From positions 1-64,000 of the forward strand of contig NZ_JAGGPQ010000004.1 of NCBI RefSeq assembly GCF_018613675.1: a stretch of DNA of 64,000 nt, read 5' to 3'. Below are positions 42,934 to 52,041 of this stretch, piece by piece; position 1 is the stretch's first letter, and each line of letters starts with the position of its first letter. The stretch comes from Arthrobacter sp. ISL-85 (GTDB taxonomy: Bacteria > Actinomycetota > Actinomycetes > Actinomycetales > Micrococcaceae). The notes beneath the pieces were generated by a model, which saw nothing but the letters and a program-made list of their open reading frames with translations, had not been told where the DNA came from and did not search any database. Both the position numbers and the translations under genes were made by a program.

Positions 42934-43481
42934 CAGTGGCCCGCCTTCGGCTGGTGCCGGGGGTGTGGGGCCAGCGGGACAACCAGGACGGGCCGGTGCT
43001 GGCGGTGGGTGAGATGGACCGCAACGGATCCCACAAGCAGCTCCTCGAACCTGGCCCCGAGCCCGCGTTCCCGGGTGCCCACTACGATGACGGACGCATC
43101 AGTGCTTTCCGCCAGCCGTCCCAGCGCCCTGGCCGGATCCCCGGCCAGGGTCACGAAGGACCAGGCGATCCCGGTGCCGCCCAGGGCGTCGCGGAGATGG
43201 CCGGCGATGGAGGCAGTGATCTCTTCGATGTCATCGTCGATCCCGTCCGGATCGATGGGGCGGGCTTCCAGCCGGCCGTCAGGCTCTTCAGCCAGATAGG
43301 TGGTGACGTCCACGTAGGCGCAGACCAGTTTCACGCCCAGGCTGTGCGCCAGTTCGGCGGCACGGTGGGCTACGGCCAACGGCTGGCCCGGGACCACGCC
43401 CATGAGCACCGGGCCGATGATTTTCCGCGGTGCGTACGGAACGCCGCCGGTGGACGCGCTTGCTTTATCGGGCTCAGCCAC
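42933..43481 (-). CDS. Universal stress protein heading a uspA-crcB-crcB operon
   Basis: 182 residues from the GTG at 43481 (AGGAGA upstream); a longer in-frame reading to 43628 is rejected. Single USP domain with LMGVVPGQPLAVAHRAAELA and the ATP-binding C-terminal pattern VGTRERGLGARFEELLVGSVA...HRPVLVVP. USP proteins are induced under stress, often by DosR in actinobacteria. A DosR-like box is at 43498-43516. Linkage of a stress protein to fluoride channels is unusual. Confidence 0.9.
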   Translation of the reverse strand: MAEPDKASASTGGVPYAPRKIIGPVLMGVVPGQPLAVAHRAAELAHSLGVKLVCAYVDVTTYLAEEPDGRLEARPIDPDGIDDDIEEITASIAGHLRDALGGTGIAWSFVTLAGDPARALGRLAESTDASVIVVGTRERGLGARFEELLVGSVAVHLTHRQHRPVLVVPLAPHPRHQPKAGH

Positions 43482-43497
43482 ATGCTCTCCTGTATGG

Positions 43498-43516
43498 GTG
43501 GGGCAGGAAGACTGGG
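43498..43516 (-). promoter_or_regulatory. DosR/DevR-like box upstream of the stress-protein operon
   Basis: Minus-strand sequence CCCAGTCTTCCTGCCCCAC, 17 bases before the GTG. It matches the box at 52042-52060 at 13 of 19 positions, and both resemble the DosR core GGGACTTTCGGCCC as I remember it. Two similar sites before two stress-type operons make chance less likely, though each alone is weak. Confidence 0.45.
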
Positions 43517-43693
43517 CCGGGTGCGGGCACGGGCCACCTACCTTCGTATCAGCAAAGGCAGGAACCATCAGCCAGGCGGCGGTTCGAAGACAGCGCACCT
43601 GCGCAGATCTTCCGGCGGGATCCATCACCGTGAACAGAGACTACAGGTATTCCCGCGGCGTCCGCCACCACGCCTGCAGCCCGGGTCACCAGC

Positions 43694-44365
43694 CTATGCA
43701 GCGAGGGCCGCCGGCAGCTCAGTCAGGGCCGCGATGGCGATGTCCGGGGATTGGAAATAGGAGGGGTACCGGGAGCCGGTCCGGTTGATCCACGCCGTCC
43801 GCAGTCCGGCCCTGGCTGCCCCGTGGATGTCCCAGGGGTGCACGGCGACGAGCAGCATCCCGGAAGGATCCGTTCCCGCCGATGCCCCCGCATACTCATA
43901 CGCGGCCTTGGCCGGCTTCCAGGCAGGCGCGTCCTCCACGGACAGGAGCAGCTCGAATTCGTCCCGGATGCCGCCGGCCACCAGCAGCTTGTCCGCATTG
44001 GCGGCCGCACCGTTGGTCAGGGTGACCAGCCGGTGCCCGGCGGCGGCGAGGGCGCGGACGCCGGCAGGGACATCCGGGTGAAGGGGAAGGCTCTTCATGG
44101 CGGCCATGACGCGTTCGACGGCGGTGTCCAGGTTTCCGGAGATCCCTTCGGCTCCCAGCAGGGTGCGGAGGGCATCGGCGCCGATGGTGGCGAAGGACTC
44201 CTTGTCTCCGCTGGCCGCGAGCGCGAACCCGTCCCGCAGGAGCGTGGCGAACCATAGATTGGCCAGTTCCCGGGGCGCGCCGGACTGCACGAATGCATCC
44301 CCGAGCGGGGCCATGTCCGAGAGCGTCTCGTTGACGTCAAAAACGATGACCAGTGGTTCCGCCAT
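43694..44365 (-). CDS. Haloacid dehalogenase type II
   Basis: 223 residues. HAD fold: nucleophile Asp in VIVFDVNETLSDM, Ser/Thr motif LVTLTNGAAAN, Lys in APAWKPAKAAYEYA and acidic region VAVHPWDIHGAARAG. Group of L-2-haloacid dehalogenases, but many members act on other substrates. Monocistronic; upstream is an MFS-transporter remnant. Confidence 0.9.
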   Translation of the reverse strand: MAEPLVIVFDVNETLSDMAPLGDAFVQSGAPRELANLWFATLLRDGFALAASGDKESFATIGADALRTLLGAEGISGNLDTAVERVMAAMKSLPLHPDVPAGVRALAAAGHRLVTLTNGAAANADKLLVAGGIRDEFELLLSVEDAPAWKPAKAAYEYAGASAGTDPSGMLLVAVHPWDIHGAARAGLRTAWINRTGSRYPSYFQSPDIAIAALTELPAALAA

Positions 44366-44439
44366 GATCTTCCTTTTCGTTCCAGGTCTGCCGCATGCAT
44401 GCTACCTTGCCGGGCACTACCCGTCCGCTTGGCCCAGGC

Positions 44440-44575
44440 TGGCGAGGGCCTTGCGCAGGCGAGTGCCGGCGTCGTCCTGGGCCTCGGTACCGCACTGGTC
44501 TACCCCACCCTGCTGGCCGCCGTCGGCGACGTTGCGCACCCGGCCTGGCGCGCCCACTCTGTGGGGGTCTACTTA
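44440..44575 (+). pseudogene. Remnant of an MFS transporter
   Basis: Translation around 44455-44575 gives GVVLGLGTALVYPTLLAAVGDVAHPAWRAHSVGVYLGG, which corresponds to a conserved helix and loop of multidrug MFS permeases (GTA-VYPTLLAA-GD-AHP-WRA--VGVYR, from memory). No intact reading frame extends on either side: upstream the sequence merges with unrelated bases, downstream it stops by 44602. All other TM segments are missing, so this is an ancient deletion scar of about 40 codons. Confidence 0.75.
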
Positions 44576-44611
44576 GGGGGCAACGACCACGTGGCGGGAT
44601 GAACAGGCGGT

Positions 44612-45589
44612 TCAGCCCGGGGCAACGAACCTGCGGATCTCCTCGGCCATCCGCCTGGACTGCGTCCAGTGCAGGTAGTGATGACCCTCAAGCGGGAGCA
44701 CCTGGTGCCGGGCAACATTCCTGAGAAGATCCTCGGCCGCGGCCGTCTTGGCAGCCACCCTGCCATCCTTTTCGTCCGCAATGAACGCCAGGACGGGCAG
44801 GTCGTCGGGATACCGGGCTCCCCGAAGCGCTGCCGAGTTGTTCGCGATGAGCGCGGTTTCATCGGCCACCGCGGAGTTGCCGAAGTTCCACATCATCATG
44901 GTGCGCATTTGCTTCAGCTCTTCGGCCGAATAGGCGTTGCTGTCCGGATCGACTACACCCGGCGCCACCGTGGCCACCGCGCGGACCAACCCGGTGGCGG
45001 CCACCACCTTCGCCCAGTTGATCCCTGGCTGCGGCTCCGCCACCGGCTGGTCCCCCGGCTTCGGTATGGTCGCGTCGATGCCCACCACTGCGGAAACCTC
45101 CGCCCGGTACCGGTTGGCGTAGTCCAGCAGGTAGAACCCCGCGATGGAGTGGCCGGCCAGGACATATGGCTGCCGGACCCCGAGTTTGGCCAGCACCTCG
45201 TGAAGCTCGTTGCTGATGTGCTCATTGGTCCGCGCACTGGCCTCCATGTCGCTGTAGCCATAGCCGAAGCCTTCCACCACAATCACGTCGAAGTCGCCGA
45301 GTTCGCGGATCAACGGGGCGAAGTCCAGGCCGGGTGCAGCGGTCCCCAGGCCGCTGAGCAGGATAATCGGCGGCCCCTGGCCGCCATTGTCGGTCCGGAC
45401 CACGTTCACCGAGCCCCCGGTTATGGCAACGCGCTGCCCATAGGGCGCGGCAGCGGCCTTCTCCTGGGACTCCAGGGCCACGTTGGCCACCGCCGAGACC
45501 AGGACCAGGCCCAGGACAACCAGCGCTGCGACGCCAAGGCGGCGGAGCCAGCGTCGGTGACTCCGCCACGGCTTTGCCCCGGGTTTCAT
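44612..45589 (-). CDS. Membrane-anchored alpha/beta hydrolase, last gene of the nine-gene operon
   Basis: 325 residues. Basic N-terminus and one TM anchor (about 16-36), then a catalytic domain outside the membrane. HG-type oxyanion region IILLSGLGTAAPGLD, nucleophile elbow LAGHSIAGFYLLDYANRY and His in LEGHHYLHWTQ. Overlaps the acyl carrier protein gene by four bases, so it may act on an acyl-ACP-derived or lipid substrate; the pairing is an inference. Confidence 0.88.
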   Translation of the reverse strand: MKPGAKPWRSHRRWLRRLGVAALVVLGLVLVSAVANVALESQEKAAAAPYGQRVAITGGSVNVVRTDNGGQGPPIILLSGLGTAAPGLDFAPLIRELGDFDVIVVEGFGYGYSDMEASARTNEHISNELHEVLAKLGVRQPYVLAGHSIAGFYLLDYANRYRAEVSAVVGIDATIPKPGDQPVAEPQPGINWAKVVAATGLVRAVATVAPGVVDPDSNAYSAEELKQMRTMMMWNFGNSAVADETALIANNSAALRGARYPDDLPVLAFIADEKDGRVAAKTAAAEDLLRNVARHQVLPLEGHHYLHWTQSRRMAEEIRRFVAPG

Positions 45590-45828
45590 CCGTGCCCGGC
45601 CAGGTACCTGACCAGCCCGTCCACGGTGCCCACCGCCGGGTAATCGACCTCCGGGATGTCCACGCCCGTAGATTCCGCGATGACTTCCACCAAGCGGAGG
45701 AAATCCAGCGAGTCCAATTCCAGGTCCTGCCGCAGCCGTGCGCCGCCTTCCAGGTCGTCAGGCCCGACGTCGGGCGCTACTTTGCCGATCGCCGCCTCCA
45801 CTGCCCGGCGAGCTTCCTGTTCGTTCAC
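45586..45828 (-). CDS. Acyl carrier protein
   Basis: 80 residues, about the usual ACP length. Helix-II motif DLELDSLDFLRLVEV with the phosphopantetheine-attachment Ser in DSL. Distinct from the primary fatty-acid AcpP by its DYPAVGTVDGLVRYLAG C-terminus. Lies between E2 (37-base gap) and the hydrolase (four-base overlap). A dedicated ACP beside a 2-oxoacid dehydrogenase complex suggests that the acyl product is transferred to a carrier. Confidence 0.9.
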   Translation of the reverse strand: MNEQEARRAVEAAIGKVAPDVGPDDLEGGARLRQDLELDSLDFLRLVEVIAESTGVDIPEVDYPAVGTVDGLVRYLAGHG

Positions 45829-45865
45829 GGCTCCTCCTCGCTCACGTCCAACAGCTCCCCGGGGT

Positions 45866-47380
45866 TCACAGTTCCCCCGGCTTCTGCAGTAGCTCGTCGA
45901 TTCGGGCCAGGAAACGGCCCCCGCGGAGCCCGTCGCTCACCCTGTGGTCTGCGGACAGCGTGGCGATGGCGGCGTGCCGGATGCCCAGCATGCCGTTGTG
46001 TGCCCACGGCTGCTCCAGGACCTTGCCGAAGCCCACCATGGCCACCTGCGGCGGGTAGATCACGCCGTACACACTTTCGACCCCGAGATCGCCCAGGTTG
46101 GTCACCGTGATGGTGGGATCGGCCATCTCGGCGCGCTGCAGCCGCCCCGCCCTGGCGCGGCTCACCAGGTCCCGCAGCTGGTCCATGAGCTCGTCCAACG
46201 TCAACGTGTCGGCGTCGTGCAGGGCGGGGGCCACCAGCCCACCATGCCGCAGGGCCACCGCCACTCCCAGGTGCACTGCGCCGCTGGGCTGGAAGGCGCC
46301 CCGGGTGAAGAACCCGTTCATGTCCGGTGCTTCCTTGGCCGCGAGCGCCGTTGCCTTCAACAGCAGGGCCGACGGCACCAGCCGGGATGAAACCGGCCGC
46401 TGCTGGTTTGCCGCCTGCATCCACGCCGTCGCCGCCGCGAGATCCAGGGTGGTGGAGAGGTAGTAGTGCGGGATCTCCTTCTTGGACCGGGACATTAGCG
46501 CGCCCACCGCCTGCCGCAGGCTTTCCGCCTTGCCGCCGGCCGCCGTCTTGACGCGCTGGGGCGCCTCCTCCACGGCTTCGTGCAACGCTTCCGGCGGTGC
46601 TTCCGCCGGTTCAGCGTCCGACGCCGGAGCTTCCGACGACGGCGCTTCCGCCGGCTTTGCCGCACCGGGCCCCTTGGCTGATCGTCCCCTGGGCGGGACA
46701 GCGGAGAGCACATCATCCTCCGTCACGGCACCGCCGGGACCCGTGCCCGCGATCCCTTGCAGGTTGACGCCAAGCTCTGCGGCCAGCCGCCGGGCCAGCG
46801 GTGACGAACGCACCCGCCGGGTTTCGGCGCGCTCCGGCGGCACCTCTGCAACCGCTTCCGGAGCAGGCCCCGCTTTGGTGCCGGAGGCAGCCGCGGCGCG
46901 TTCGACGTCGGCCCTGGTCACCTCGCCGCCGGGACCGCTCCCGCTGATGCGTCCGACGTCGACCCCCAGCGTGTGCGCCAGGTGCCGGACCGGCGGGGAG
47001 GCTTTTCCGCCCTCGTCCGGGCGCCCCGCAGGGCCGCCCGGGTGAGCGGGCGTTGCCTCTTTGGCTGCCAAAGGTGAGCGGGCGTCGGGGGAAAGGGTGC
47101 CAGACGTGAGCGGGGGTGCGGGTTGGGGCGGCGGGAGTTCGGCGGGGGTGGCGGTGATCCGGGCGATGGGGGTGCCCACATCCACGGTGTCGCCGATGTC
47201 CACCAGGAATTCGGCCACCACGCCTTCCTGGAACGACTCGATGTCCATGACCGTCTTGTCCGTGTCCACGGCCGCCACGAGATCGCCCTTGTGGACGTAG
47301 TCCCCCGGTTTGACCAGCCACTCCACCACCTTGCCGTGTTCCATGTCCGCGCCCAGGGACGGCATCCGGAATTCAGCCAC
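45866..47380 (-). CDS. Dihydrolipoamide acyltransferase E2 of a 2-oxoacid dehydrogenase complex
   Basis: 504 residues from the GTG at 47380, 8 bases inside the E1beta gene. Order: one lipoyl domain (1-80, lipoyl-Lys42 in DTDKTVMD), a linker (about 82-120) that encodes the 32-bp repeat at 47042-47118, two peripheral-subunit-binding-like domains (about 122-160, [21 protein letters not shown], partly quoted, and about 188-226, [19 protein letters not shown]), and the catalytic domain (about 275-504) with the His motif ADHRVSDG near residue 479. Transfers the acyl group from E1 to CoA. One lipoyl and two E3-binding-type domains is unusual. E3 is not encoded here. Confidence 0.92.
   Translation of the reverse strand: MAEFRMPSLGADMEHGKVVEWLVKPGDYVHKGDLVAAVDTDKTVMDIESFQEGVVAEFLVDIGDTVDVGTPIARITATPAELPPPQPAPPLTSGTLSPDARSPLAAKEATPAHPGGPAGRPDEGGKASPPVRHLAHTLGVDVGRISGSGPGGEVTRADVERAAAASGTKAGPAPEAVAEVPPERAETRRVRSSPLARRLAAELGVNLQGIAGTGPGGAVTEDDVLSAVPPRGRSAKGPGAAKPAEAPSSEAPASDAEPAEAPPEALHEAVEEAPQRVKTAAGGKAESLRQAVGALMSRSKKEIPHYYLSTTLDLAAATAWMQAANQQRPVSSRLVPSALLLKATALAAKEAPDMNGFFTRGAFQPSGAVHLGVAVALRHGGLVAPALHDADTLTLDELMDQLRDLVSRARAGRLQRAEMADPTITVTNLGDLGVESVYGVIYPPQVAMVGFGKVLEQPWAHNGMLGIRHAAIATLSADHRVSDGLRGGRFLARIDELLQKPGEL
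47042..47118. repeat. 32-bp-period repeat inside the E2 linker
   Basis: GTGAGCGGGCGTT at 47042, GTGAGCGGGCGTC at 47074 and GTGAGCGGGGG at 47106, each 32 bases apart. It is the reverse complement of the intergenic array at 4013-4133, with the same period. Since 32 is not a multiple of 3, each copy is read in a different frame. It falls in the flexible linker, residues about 88-113, where insertions are tolerated. Confidence 0.85.
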
Positions 47381-48365
47381 CGGCGCCCACGGCCCTTCGC
47401 GCGGCGGCCATGACCCGCTCCACCGACGGCAGCGCCGCCTCCTCCAGGTGCTTGGCGTAGGGGACAGGCACCTCCAGGCTGCACACCCTTTCCACGGGGG
47501 CGTCCAGGTCGAAGAAGGCCTGTTCACAGATCCGGGCCGCGATCTCGGCGGAGATGCTGCCGCTGCGCCAGCCCTCGTCCACCACCACCGCCCGGTGCGT
47601 CCTGGCCACGCTGTCCACGATGGTGTGCGAATCGAGCGGGCGGAGGGTGCGGAGGTCGATGACGTCGGCGCCGATGCCTTCCCCGGCCAGCTGGTCCGCG
47701 GCGTCCAGCACCATGGGAAGGGTACCGCCGTAGGTGATGAGGGTCAGGCGGTCCCCGTCGCCGTCCCCCTGGCGCAGGAGCGCTGCCTTGTCGATGTCCA
47801 CGGCGCCGGCACCGTCGTCGAGCTCCCCCGCAACGTTGTACAGCGAGCCATGCTCGAAGATCAGCACCGGGTCCGGATCCTGCAGCGCGGTCCACAGCAT
47901 GCCGCGGGCGTCCCGCAGGGTGGCGGGGGCCAGGATGCGCAGCCCAGGGATGTGCGCGTACCAGCCCTCCAGGCTGTGCGAGTGCTGTGCACCGAGCTGG
48001 CGGCCGGCGCCGGTGGTCATCCGGATGACAATGGGCACGTTGAACTGGCCACCGGACATGTGCAGCAGGGTGGCCGCGTTGTTGATGATCTGGTCCAGCG
48101 CCAGCAGGCTGAAGTTGACGGTCATGATTTCGACGACGGGCCGCATCCCGCCCAGCGCCGCGCCGATCCCCGCTCCGACGAACCCGGACTCGGAGAGCGG
48201 CGTATCGCGGATCCGGTCCGGCCCGAATTCCTCCAGCAGGCCCAGGCTCACGGCGAAGCTGCCGCCGTACCGGCCCACGTCCTCGCCCATGAGGAACACC
48301 CGGTCGTCGCGCTGCATGGCGTCGCGGAGGGCCGCGCGCATGGCTTCCCGGTACGTGGTTTTCAT
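47373..48365 (-). CDS. 2-oxoacid dehydrogenase E1 component, beta subunit
   Basis: 330 residues. Transketolase-type pyrimidine domain with [35 protein letters not shown] and the transketolase C-terminal domain ([18 protein letters not shown]). Forms an alpha2beta2 E1 with the overlapping upstream gene. Sequence type is that of acetoin/pyruvate/branched-chain dehydrogenases; the substrate is not determined by motifs. Overlaps E1alpha by four bases. Confidence 0.93.
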   Translation of the reverse strand: MKTTYREAMRAALRDAMQRDDRVFLMGEDVGRYGGSFAVSLGLLEEFGPDRIRDTPLSESGFVGAGIGAALGGMRPVVEIMTVNFSLLALDQIINNAATLLHMSGGQFNVPIVIRMTTGAGRQLGAQHSHSLEGWYAHIPGLRILAPATLRDARGMLWTALQDPDPVLIFEHGSLYNVAGELDDGAGAVDIDKAALLRQGDGDGDRLTLITYGGTLPMVLDAADQLAGEGIGADVIDLRTLRPLDSHTIVDSVARTHRAVVVDEGWRSGSISAEIAARICEQAFFDLDAPVERVCSLEVPVPYAKHLEEAALPSVERVMAAARRAVGAGG

Positions 48366-49423
48366 CCTGCAGCCCCGCCTTTCCCTGCTGTCGTATCCCA
48401 CTCGGCCGTCCCGCCGCCGCCCGCGCTGCCGTCGTCCGGCCGGTCGCTGTAGACAAACCGGCTGAGCTCGGACACCGGCTCCGGCGTGCCGTTCTCCGCG
48501 AATCCCACGGCGGTGCTGATCTCCGCGTCCACGTCGGCCTGCAGCGCGGCCCACTGCTCCTCCGGCAACTTCCCTGCCGCCTGCATGGCGCCCTGCAGCA
48601 GGCTGATGGGGTCCCGTTCCATCCACTGGACCACCTCGGATTTCTCCCGGTACAGCTCCGGATCAAACATGGAGTGGGCGCGGAACCGGTAGGTGCGCAG
48701 CTCCAGGAAATGCGGACCGCTGCCGGACCTCACCGCGTCCACGGCGCGCCGGGCGGCTTCCTCAACGGCCAGCACATCCATGCCATCCACCGCCCAGGCG
48801 GAGATCTCGTACCCCGCGGCCTTGAGGGCAATATCTGTCTGGGATTCGGAGCGGCCCAGCGCCGTGCCCATGGCGTAAAGGTTGTTTTCGCAGCAGAACA
48901 GCACCGGCAGCTGCCACAGCGCGGCCAGGTTCATGCTTTCGTGGAACTCGCCTTCGGCCACCGCGCCTTCGCCGAAGAAGCACGCCGTCACCTGCTGGCG
49001 GCCGGCCATCCGGTCCGCGAGTGCCAGGCCGACCGCGAGCGGCAGCCCTCCGGCCACGATCGCGTTTCCGCCGTAGAAGCGGGTTTCGGCGTCGAAGAGG
49101 TGCATGGAACCGCCCCGGCCACGGCAGCAGCCCTCGGCACGGCCGTACATTTCCGCGAGGATGGCCCCGGCGGAAACGCCGCGCAGGAGCGCGTGCCCGT
49201 GTTCGCGGTAGGTGGCCACCACGGCGTCCTCCGGCGCCAGGGCTTCCATCACCCCGGCGGCCACAGCCTCTTCTCCGATGTAGACGTGCAGGAAGCCGCG
49301 GATCTTGGCCTCGCTGTAGAGCTCGATGCATTTTTCCTCGAGCCGGCGCACCCGCAGCATCTGCCGGAGCAGGTGCACGGCATGCTCCGCGTCCGGAACG
49401 CCGTGGTTCTTGAGCGTGGTCAT
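48362..49423 (-). CDS. 2-oxoacid dehydrogenase E1 component, alpha subunit
   Basis: 353 residues. Thiamine-pyrophosphate-binding subunit: [21 protein letters not shown], active-site [19 protein letters not shown], and the TPP/Mg motif [17 protein letters not shown]...CCENN, in which the canonical GDG is GEG. Closest in type to pyruvate/acetoin dehydrogenase E1alpha. C-terminal Gly/Asp-rich tail. Overlaps the ligase-fragment gene by four bases. Confidence 0.92.
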   Translation of the reverse strand: MTTLKNHGVPDAEHAVHLLRQMLRVRRLEEKCIELYSEAKIRGFLHVYIGEEAVAAGVMEALAPEDAVVATYREHGHALLRGVSAGAILAEMYGRAEGCCRGRGGSMHLFDAETRFYGGNAIVAGGLPLAVGLALADRMAGRQQVTACFFGEGAVAEGEFHESMNLAALWQLPVLFCCENNLYAMGTALGRSESQTDIALKAAGYEISAWAVDGMDVLAVEEAARRAVDAVRSGSGPHFLELRTYRFRAHSMFDPELYREKSEVVQWMERDPISLLQGAMQAAGKLPEEQWAALQADVDAEISTAVGFAENGTPEPVSELSRFVYSDRPDDGSAGGGGTAEWDTTAGKGGAAG

Positions 49424-49881
49424 GGCTGGTCTTTCGGCGTCATGGCCGGCCCTGCCGGGGATTCGAGCGTTGAGGTGTCCCCTTCGGGCAGCCCCAGCTC
49501 GCGGGATTTCAGGAGCCGGCGGAGGATCTTGCCGCTGCGCGTCTTGGGCAGGGTGGTGGTGAAGTCCAGCAGCCGTGGTGCCACGGCCATGAGGCAGCTT
49601 TCCACCTCGAAGGGGCCAATCAGGTGGCCGGAGGATTTGATCACGTCGTCGCTGCGGCCAACGAACCAGAAGTAGCCGTCGCCGTCGCGCTTTGCCAGGT
49701 CCCCCGTGAGGTACCAGCCGCCGGCGAAGCAGCGCCGGTACCGCTCCTCTTCGTTGAGGTAGCCGCGGAACATGGACGGCCAGCCGGGACGCAGCGCCAG
49801 CTCGCTCATGGTGTCGGCCGCACGTTCCGCCCCGCGTTCCTCCCAGCGCCCGGCGCCGGTGTTGCCGGCGGAAGTATTCAT
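49420..49881 (-). pseudogene. Shrunken AMP-binding acyl-CoA synthetase remnant
   Basis: 153 codons, open from a start to a stop, but only pieces of an AcsA-like enzyme. N-terminal part [20 protein letters not shown] continues through [33 protein letters not shown] (A8 hinge). After GPFEVES, about 50-60 residues of the C-terminal lid are missing, and the frame resumes with the catalytic-lysine motif [26 protein letters not shown]. The roughly 400-residue adenylation core is absent. It is stitched in with four-base overlaps on both sides, so it may still be translated as a spacer or a new small protein. Confidence 0.8.
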
Positions 49882-51227
49882 TCCCTGGCCTCCGGCGCGG
49901 ACCGCCCCACCGGCGAGGGCAGGAGGTAGTGCCGGAACCAGTCCGCGGCCAGGGTGGCCGCCATGGCAAGGGTGCCGGGTTCCTCAAAGAGATGGGTGGC
50001 TGCGGGGACGATCTCCAGCCGGGTGGGGGCCTGCATGCGCGCCATGGCCTGCCGGTTGAGGGCCAGCACCGTGGTATCGGCGCCGCCAACAATCAGGAGG
50101 GTGTGGGCTTTCACGGCCGCGAGCCGGGAACCGGCCAGGTCTGGCCTGCCGCCCCGGGAAACGACGGCGGCAACCTGGGCGCCGGGCTCGGCCGCGGCCC
50201 ACAATGCAGCGGCCGCGCCGGTGCTCGCCCCGAAGTAGCCGATCCGCCCGGCGGAGCCGTCATGCCGGGCCTCCAGCCAGTGGGTGGCGCAGGAGAGGCG
50301 GCGGGCCAACAGGGCGATGTCGAACACGTTGGCCCGGTTGACCTCCTCCTCGGGTGTCAGCAGGTCCAGCAGCAATGTGCCCAGGCCGGCCCCGTGCAGC
50401 ACCGAGGCGGCGAAGCGGTTGCGGGGGCTGTGCCTGCTGCTGCCGCTGCCGTGCGCGAAAAGGACCGTGCCGTCACACCTGGCCGGCAGGTAGAGGCTGC
50501 CGCGCAGCACCACCCTTCCGTCGGGGATTTCGACGTCGTCCTCCAGGCTGCCGTCTCCCCCGTACCCGTCGTGGAGGCGCGGCGGGGACGCAGCGGCGTC
50601 CAGCAGCTGCACCACCTCGCCATCTTCGGTGGGCGAGAAGTCGTGGTAGTAGTAGCCCACGGCCTGGAAGTCCTGGGGCGAAAGCAGGCAGACGACGTCG
50701 TCCGGTTCCTTGAGCTCCACAATGGCGCGGGCCGGGGCAACAGGAACGGCAAGGATGACTCTTGCTGCGCCGTGTTGCCGGGCCACCTGACAGGCCGCCC
50801 TGGCGGTTGAACCGGTGGCCATGCCGTCGTCGACAATGATCACCGTGCGCCCGGTGAGGTCCAGGCGCCGGCGCCCCTGGCGGAACCGCTCCACCCTGCT
50901 TTCAAGCAGTGCGCGTTCCCGCCGCTCCACCTGCTGCAGGTCTTCCTGCGAGACCCGTGCCATGGAAATGGTGCGCGGGTCCAGGACACGGACGTTGCCC
51001 TCCCCGATGGCTCCCATGGCCACCTCGGGCTGGAACGGAACCCCCAGTTTCCGCACCACGATCACATCCAAGGGAGCTTCGAGGGCCTTGGCGACCTCAA
51101 ACGCAACAGGGACGCCGCCCCGGGGCAGGCCCAGCACCACGAGTTCCCGGCCGCGCAGGCCGGCCAACCGCTTGCCCAGCCGCCGCCCGGCGTCGGACCT
51201 GTCATGAAATGCAACCATCACCGTCAC
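49878..51227 (-). CDS. Phosphoribosyltransferase-dienelactone hydrolase fusion
   Basis: 449 residues. Residues 1-215: type I PRTase with [16 protein letters not shown] and PRPP loop [14 protein letters not shown]. Residues about 230-449: alpha/beta hydrolase with nucleophile elbow [24 protein letters not shown] and His in [10 protein letters not shown]. The same two-domain architecture occurs in Mycobacterium tuberculosis Rv0571c, a DosR-regulon gene, as I recall. Reaction unknown. Overlaps its neighbours by four bases on each side. Confidence 0.9.
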   Translation of the reverse strand: MTVMVAFHDRSDAGRRLGKRLAGLRGRELVVLGLPRGGVPVAFEVAKALEAPLDVIVVRKLGVPFQPEVAMGAIGEGNVRVLDPRTISMARVSQEDLQQVERRERALLESRVERFRQGRRRLDLTGRTVIIVDDGMATGSTARAACQVARQHGAARVILAVPVAPARAIVELKEPDDVVCLLSPQDFQAVGYYYHDFSPTEDGEVVQLLDAAASPPRLHDGYGGDGSLEDDVEIPDGRVVLRGSLYLPARCDGTVLFAHGSGSSRHSPRNRFAASVLHGAGLGTLLLDLLTPEEEVNRANVFDIALLARRLSCATHWLEARHDGSAGRIGYFGASTGAAAALWAAAEPGAQVAAVVSRGGRPDLAGSRLAAVKAHTLLIVGGADTTVLALNRQAMARMQAPTRLEIVPAATHLFEEPGTLAMAATLAADWFRHYLLPSPVGRSAPEARE

Positions 51228-51571
51228 CCGTTATGTGTGGTTTCTTCCCCGGGCAGCACTGCTGCCATAGGGGTCCAGGACATCCGGAGGACGAAGTGGG
51301 CGTCGGAACTGCTCTTGGCAATCACCGCCCCTGCGTCCCCTGCGAGCTTCACGCCGAACTCAATCTGGATCTGTTCGGGAATGAGTTCCGCCATGGCCTC
51401 CAGTGCTGCGCGGGCGGCCGGGCGGACGCTGGCCAGCGCATCTTCCAGGCGCCTGCCCGTGTCCAGGATCCCCTGCTCGTTGCGCGCGGGATGATCCACG
51501 CCGTAGGTGTTGTCCGCAGCCTCAACGAGCACGGTTCCGGATCCCACTTCGTAGCGCAGCACTTCAGTCAT
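51224..51571 (-). CDS. CU044_2847-family (trypsin-co-occurring domain 1-like) protein
   Basis: 115 residues. N-terminal beta-rich part and the family core IQIEFGVKLAGDAGAVIAKS followed by DAHFVLRMSW. This domain is known mainly beside trypsin-like proteases and other effector modules in actinobacteria and is suspected of acting in conflict or signalling systems. Here there is no trypsin; it is directly followed by the PRTase-hydrolase fusion with a four-base overlap. Role unknown. Confidence 0.8.
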   Translation of the reverse strand: MTEVLRYEVGSGTVLVEAADNTYGVDHPARNEQGILDTGRRLEDALASVRPAARAALEAMAELIPEQIQIEFGVKLAGDAGAVIAKSSSDAHFVLRMSWTPMAAVLPGEETTHNG

Positions 51572-51586
51572 GGCGGATTCCTCTTG

Positions 51587-51943
51587 CTAATGCGAGACGC
51601 GGTAGGTGTGGCGGACGTCGGTGCTGGGCTTAATGGCCACTGCTGTTACCACCAGTGCCACTGCCCCTGCGATCCATGACGTCCAGGCTGCGCCCGTCGC
51701 GCCCGTGTATGTCCCGAGCCATGGCGAGAGGACCAGTCCTGCGGCGAGGACGGCCTGCACGTATTCCATGGCCGGAGTTCCCGGCATGGCCAGGTTGATG
51801 ATGCCGCTGACCACCAGGAGCCCGCCGAAGACGAGCATCAGGGTGGTGGACATGCTTTGCTGCCGCGTGAACAGGACCGCCACCGCGGTGAAGAGTCCGG
51901 CGGCGACCGCTACATAGTCCTGCCACCGATACCACTTTTTCAC
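51587..51943 (-). CDS. SPW-repeat membrane protein, first gene of the nine-gene operon
   Basis: 118 residues, four TM helices arranged as two repeats: RWQDYVAVAAGLF...GIINL and EYVQAVLAAGLVLSPWLGT, with the diagnostic SPW in the second repeat. Family of small actinobacterial/cyanobacterial membrane proteins of unknown function, often stress-linked. ATG preceded by AAAGGAAAG. A DosR-like palindrome is about 100 bases upstream. Confidence 0.85.
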   Translation of the reverse strand: MKKWYRWQDYVAVAAGLFTAVAVLFTRQQSMSTTLMLVFGGLLVVSGIINLAMPGTPAMEYVQAVLAAGLVLSPWLGTYTGATGAAWTSWIAGAVALVVTAVAIKPSTDVRHTYRVSH

Positions 51944-52041
51944 TGAACTTTCCTTTCTGTTTGGGCGGACGCCGTGTGCCTTTCCGCCCCGCGGGCCTCA
52001 GCTTCCCGCGATTCAAGTCAACGCCTGCCGGTCACCCCCTT

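Noticed and set aside
42032..43481. Fluoride riboswitch
   Set aside because: Both crcB genes are internal to the operon and the short leader before the stress-protein gene lacks the riboswitch consensus.
47524..48666. 380-codon minus-strand ORF overlapping E1alpha/E1beta in another frame
   Set aside because: Arg/Pro/Ala-rich shadow; E1alpha and E1beta are in the correct frames with intact motifs.
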